Positions 60,401 through 64,000 of a stretch of 64,000 bases of DNA are shown here, piece by piece. This DNA is from Coriolopsis trogii. Taxonomy: Eukaryota; Basidiomycota; Agaricomycetes; Polyporales; Polyporaceae. Below the pieces are notes generated by a model. The model had not been told where the DNA came from, made no database searches, and was given only the letters and a program-made list of their open reading frames with translations. How positions within the stretch are numbered: position 1 is the stretch's first letter; each line of letters starts with the position of its first letter. Position numbers and translations under genes: made by a program. The stretch covers positions 1,178,001 through 1,242,000 of the forward strand of contig JAHYIO010000036.1 of assembly GCA_020543525.1 (NCBI GenBank), given 5' to 3'.

Positions 60401-61318
60401 ACTTGGCGGCTGAGGATGAGGAGGCAGATGTGGAGGTGGATGTATGCGAAGGCCGTTCACTCGAAGATGCCTGGGGTTTCCTGGGTTCAGCAGAAGACCG
60501 CGACTTTGAGGCATGATTTTTCAACGGTGCACGGCGTAGCGCTAGAGTTTCGGGCGGCGCATCTTGCCAGATGGTAGGCTCTCTAGGAGACTTTGGAGGG
60601 ACCAGGGTCCGCGACTGAAAGTCTTCGTACTTACGCTTGAGAGGATCTAAGGGTCGCGCACGCCGCTTGATGCCTTTCTGATACACAGATTCCGCCTCAG
60701 TCCGCCTGTATAGGTTCGTCAGCACCACTTGCGGGGACAGAGGCGAGAAGTTGACCAAGTTGATAGCGAGCGGTGAATGCGATGATCTCATGATCGACAA
60801 GCAAACTCTCCCGATTGCCGAAATTACAAACTGCTACTGAGATGGCTCTCAGCACAACATGAGTGGCTCGCCGTACGGATTGCGGCTATTGAGCCTACGC
60901 CACGAATAGCGAAGAGCTCGGGCAAATTGCAAAACAGAGCAATCACTCACCTCCCGCGCCTCTCCAGTGCGCCCGCATACTCCCAGTACGTCTGCGCATA
61001 TATCTTGCCAATGTCTTTCGAGAGTATAAATGCGAAGATCACCGTCGGATCTTCGACATGGCTCGCGTACAACAGCCACAACTTCAGATACCGCAGGTCG
61101 CTCTTGTACGCATCGTCGTCCACAAAGTGCCTCGTCGCCTCCTCAAGCAGCTCGAGCAGACCCGACTGGCCGAGGTTGTCCTTGTAATTCTCCAGCGTCC
61201 ACTTCACGAACGAGTCGTACGCCGCGAGTGGGTCGGCGTCCTCTGTGAGCGCGGTCGTGAGTCGAGCCCTATAATCATTTCGTTTTCTGGCAAGCTTGCT
61301 GGCGAGGGCCGGGTCCAT
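57489..61318 (-). CDS. BUB1: BUB1 spindle-checkpoint protein kinase
   Basis: Bub1 acts at kinetochores in the spindle checkpoint and phosphorylates histone H2A. The N-terminal TPR region (61318-60952) has DPLAAYDSFVKWTLENY, SGLLELLEEATRHF and DLRYLKLWLLYASHVEDP, continuing over an intron into RRTEAESVYQKGIKRRARPL. A GLEBS-like segment follows (LRFNFSLLFTEEGVEYSMQEA). The middle is disordered, with two related PFVDENAG / PFVDPDAG segments. The C-terminal kinase domain has GEGGFGAVFEA, VALKVVKP, the catalytic loop HGDMKIDNCLL and IDFGRTID. The first ATG in the conserved frame is at 61318, after an in-frame stop upstream. No KEN box is seen in the N-terminal part, which suggests the checkpoint-inhibitor role belongs to a separate MAD3. 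Confidence 0.92.
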
Positions 61319-61631
61319 GGGCGGGTGGAAGCAGAGTCGGGTATCGAACGTCAATATCGGGCCGTCCGTCGGGGGCGACAGAGTCGCAGGATGAGAGTCG
61401 AACTTGCCGCCATGATCGGCGGCGCGTGCTGAACGCGTCGGTCACATGACTGCGACGCGCCGGATGCGGAGAGACTCAGAGCGGCGAAGACGCGTCTCGG
61501 AGTCTGAGAAGGACGGTATGGCTCACGTAGTTTACAGGCACACAGGCTAATGAACGCATCTCATCGCCAGATTACAAGGATATACACGTGTATGAACACA
61601 AGATCTACAGCCATGGCACAAGGAGTCAAAG
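61319..61631. other. intergenic between SFH1 and BUB1 (tandem, minus strand)
   Basis: 313 bp upstream of BUB1 and downstream of SFH1; no exon recognised. Confidence 0.45.
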
Positions 61632-63516
61632 CTACCTTCGCCCAGCAAGTAACCTCGACCTCGCAGTCGACTGGAATTTTGACGTTTCCCGACGCAGTCG
61701 TCTACAGGCGATTGTCAGTTATCATTATGATACGCGTCAAGCTTCGCACTGTGACTCACCGAGTGGCACGCTCTCTCTCCAACTCCCGCCGCTCGACCTC
61801 CTCCGCCGTCAGTACCTCGAAGCGCGTCCGGAACTCCTCCGCCTCCGCCCAGTCGCGCCACACGCTCTTCAAAGGTTTCGGCCCGCGCCCATCTTTGGGT
61901 GCACGTCCCCATCCGAGCCCCAGCCCCGTCTTGTCCTTCATCAGGCTCAGTCCACTCTTGTCGCGCGGCCGGTCTGCTCCCCCAGCGTCCTCCGTCGCAC
62001 CCCCATCTCGTGTCTCGCCCCCGATGACACCCCACTCAATCGCGTCCCGTTTGTGTTTCACAATCTCCTCATGAATAGCATGCGCAATGAGGGGCGCGGC
62101 TTCTCCCGCAAGCCCGAGCTCACAGCAAAGCTTCGTCGAGAACTCCTCCGGGGTCAGCGGGGAGAGCAGGTCCCACTCGATGTGGTCCAGCAGGTGGTGT
62201 GTCGCAATCTGGACGTCAATCTACGATCGGAGAGCCATGTGATTTCATTCATACAGTAGTGCGCGAGGATATGCGGATCACTCACGCTCAGGATGACACG
62301 GCATTCGTTGATTTCCTCGCCAGGGCTCTCGTCCTCTTCCTCTGACAACTCGGCGTCCGCGCCGAGATACATGGACGCAACGCCCTCGTGCTCCTCGAGC
62401 TGCGCGCGTATTTGGTTGGCCACAATGTCCACGCAGCTCGTTGGGAGATCCAGATCCGCTATGAACGTCCGCGCAAACGACTCTGGCGTGATGAGCTCCT
62501 CATTGAGATTCCACACGAAGCAGTCCCGGATCCTATGCGAATCTGTCTCGAATTCGACGCGTATTGGAATCAGCGCAGTCAGCTTGTCCGCCTGGGCCTC
62601 GAGCGCACTTTGCGAACTACAGCACGGGATGGTCCATCGCTCAGCGCTCAATACTTGTCTCCACCAGCGAGACGTGTACACTCACAAGTATTCAAGCCGC
62701 GTGATTGGAACAGGTTTCGCGGTGATGAACCGCGACGGAGGCACCTGACCCAGATAACTCTGGTCCAGCTCCGTGCTTTTCTGCGCTGCCTGCACCGTGG
62801 TCGGACCTGGTGTCGCGTACCCGCTCCCCGTTCCCGCATGGAACACCGAGCTCCCGACGGGCGCACGGCTAGACAACCGCGCGGCCCGCACCGCCTGGCG
62901 CGTCCCCCCGCTCGCGATGAAGTCCGAGTCGTCCGAGTCGATCGCTCCCGCGTCCGGGAACTCGTCCCCTGACCCCGGGTCTACATAGTTGACCACGCCG
63001 CCGCGACGCGACGTGCGTGTTGCCACTGCGGCTACGGTCGACGGAGCGAGGATGGGCTGCATAAGGAGCGTCGTTCCCGTGCGTAGACGCGAGGCATAGG
63101 TAGAATGTAGGGCTTGCGGTGTGGTTGGGAGCGGGGTACGGGTGGAATGGGGGTGAGAGAGTGTCATGCCTTGGTAGTTAGGAGCAGCAGCCGGTTGATG
63201 CGGCTGGGTAGGAGGTATGGATGGCGGACGGGAAGGAGTCGCAGGTGTCTGCGCTGGAGTAGGGGCAAGGGTGCTTCCTCGGGTTGGGCGAATACCCTTT
63301 CGCGAGGGGTTGGTTCTGCCATTCGTGGGTGGCGGCGTGACCGAGTTGGACCAGCGATTGATGTTACTGTAGTAGGCTACGGGTTTTCAGCTGATAAACA
63401 CACGACGCGCAATGCCTAAGCTGCATACCGGAATGGGTCGCCTCGGGAAGGGCGGGCGCGATGGGTTGGTGGCCGCGGAAATTGGAGGGCCCTGCTGCCG
63501 CATTCGACTCGGACAT
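61632..63516 (-). CDS. SFH1: SFH1/SNF5 (SMARCB1) chromatin remodelling subunit
   Basis: Core subunit of RSC or SWI/SNF nucleosome remodellers. Exon 1 (63516-63429) encodes SESNAAAGPSNFRGHQPIAP. Exon 2 (63376-62686) continues in frame with a Pro/Thr-rich part, then HSTYASRLRTGTTLLMQPI and GGVVNYVDPGSGDEF, which favour the Sfh1 branch. The two SNF5 repeats follow: LIPIRVEFETDSHRIRDCFVWN with FIADLDLPTSCVDIVANQIRAQL, then QIATHHLLDHIEWDLLSP with LCCELGLAGEAAPLIAHAIHEEI. The C-terminus is charged (SVWRDWAEAEEF, ERRELERERATR) and ends after a last small exon at 61632. The start at 63516 needs an intron from 63428 to 63377; ATG 63167 would drop the conserved-looking first part. Confidence 0.88.
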
Positions 63517-63743
63517 GGCTCAACTGCTGCAGCTCACCAAGAATGGTTCTCCGGACGACGTGGAGAAAGGAGAAGACGAGGATGCCGTGCGTACGGGGAA
63601 GAAGGGGGGCCGTCGGGTGGTCAAACCAAGTCGCGCGAAGTATTTTGGCGCCGAGACGCGTCGAAGCCTGTCAGACGCCCGAGCACAGGCTCTACTCTAC
63701 AGTGCACAAGGCTCGCATATAGCTAGACAACTCGTGCGTCTCC

Positions 63744-64000
63744 ATGTCTCCGACAACAAAGCCTGCTCGAAACCTCAAAGTCAATGTTCCGCGGCACAAC
63801 TCGCAGCGCATAGGCCCTGTGCTGACCGCAAACGTTGAAGCCGTTGCTCGTGATCAGCGTGTCCGGGTAGACGTTCGACAAACAGCACTTGAGCCCAGCA
63901 GCGCCCTTGCCCAGGCAATTGTACGTCCATATGTTCGTGGATACAAGACAGCGTAGAATGGACGTTTTACCTGCAGGAGAGTGCGTCGGAATGGAACTCT
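63744..64000 (+). CDS. 5' end of an unrecognised gene (partial, cut by window end)
   Basis: A first exon 63744-63920 of 59 codons (SPTTKPARNLKVNVPRHNSQ...) ends at a good donor. A 56-nt intron to CTGCAG leads in frame into ESASEWNS at the window edge. I cannot name the family from this much. It is divergent from SFH1 over 227 bp. Reading past the donor gives a stop after 11 codons, which supports the intron. Confidence 0.45.

Noticed and set aside
63461..63838. Plus-strand frame whose ATG at 63515 overlaps the SFH1 start codon
   Set aside because: It would run through the SFH1 promoter, has no recognisable motif, and conflicts with the better-supported start at 63744.

Overview
The window is a gene-dense stretch of nuclear DNA from a basidiomycete fungus, most likely an agaricomycete. 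The evidence is many short introns (about 50-80 nt, GTRNGY donors), GC-rich coding sequence, a DDE transposon of a type I know from mushroom-forming fungi, and single-copy eukaryotic housekeeping genes. Placement nearer to polypores is only a guess from the Ser/Thr-rich GPI-anchored protein. I found no rRNA, tRNA or CRISPR.

Layout. 1-3.6 kb: tail of a DNAJC8-like spliceosomal J protein, an unrecognised disordered protein with two SUMO-interacting-like motifs and a KEN motif, and RMI1. 3.6-9 kb: a carnitine acetyltransferase (CAT2-like) converging on a UPF1/NAM7-type helicase; a 1.7-kb CpG-poor tract covers both 3' halves. 10-20 kb: PAM18, EFM4, SGD1/NOM1 head-to-head with SNU66/SART1, then RNase H2 subunit A. 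20-30 kb: an RNA-dependent RNA polymerase of the RNAi type, a TDP2-like phosphodiesterase, SQT1/AAMP and an NAD(P)-binding protein. 31-37 kb: two secretory-pathway proteins (GPI-anchored; lactonase-like propeller) in a gene-poor zone. 37-44 kb: a ROM2-like Rho GEF and a large unrecognised single-exon gene. 44.5-48.9 kb: a DDE transposon broken by a second, nested insertion and by a nonsense codon. 49-64 kb: a small membrane protein, pyruvate dehydrogenase E1 alpha, PBP1/ataxin-2, the checkpoint kinase BUB1, the chromatin remodelling subunit SFH1, and the start of an unknown gene.

The genes do not form one pathway. Themes that recur are RNA processing (DNAJC8, SNU66, RdRP, PBP1), ribosome assembly and translation (SGD1, SQT1, EFM4), genome stability (RMI1, RNase H2A, TDP2-like, BUB1, SFH1) and mitochondrial metabolism or import (CAT2-like, PAM18, PDA1).

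Exon boundaries were worked out by hand from splice consensus, frame and family motifs, so spans and motifs are firmer than single splice sites. The most unusual observations are the CpG-poor tract, a predicted 2-nt exon, an 11-nt exon and a split catalytic motif in the RdRP, a GC-AG intron in RNase H2A, and the nested transposon whose removal restores the host reading frame.
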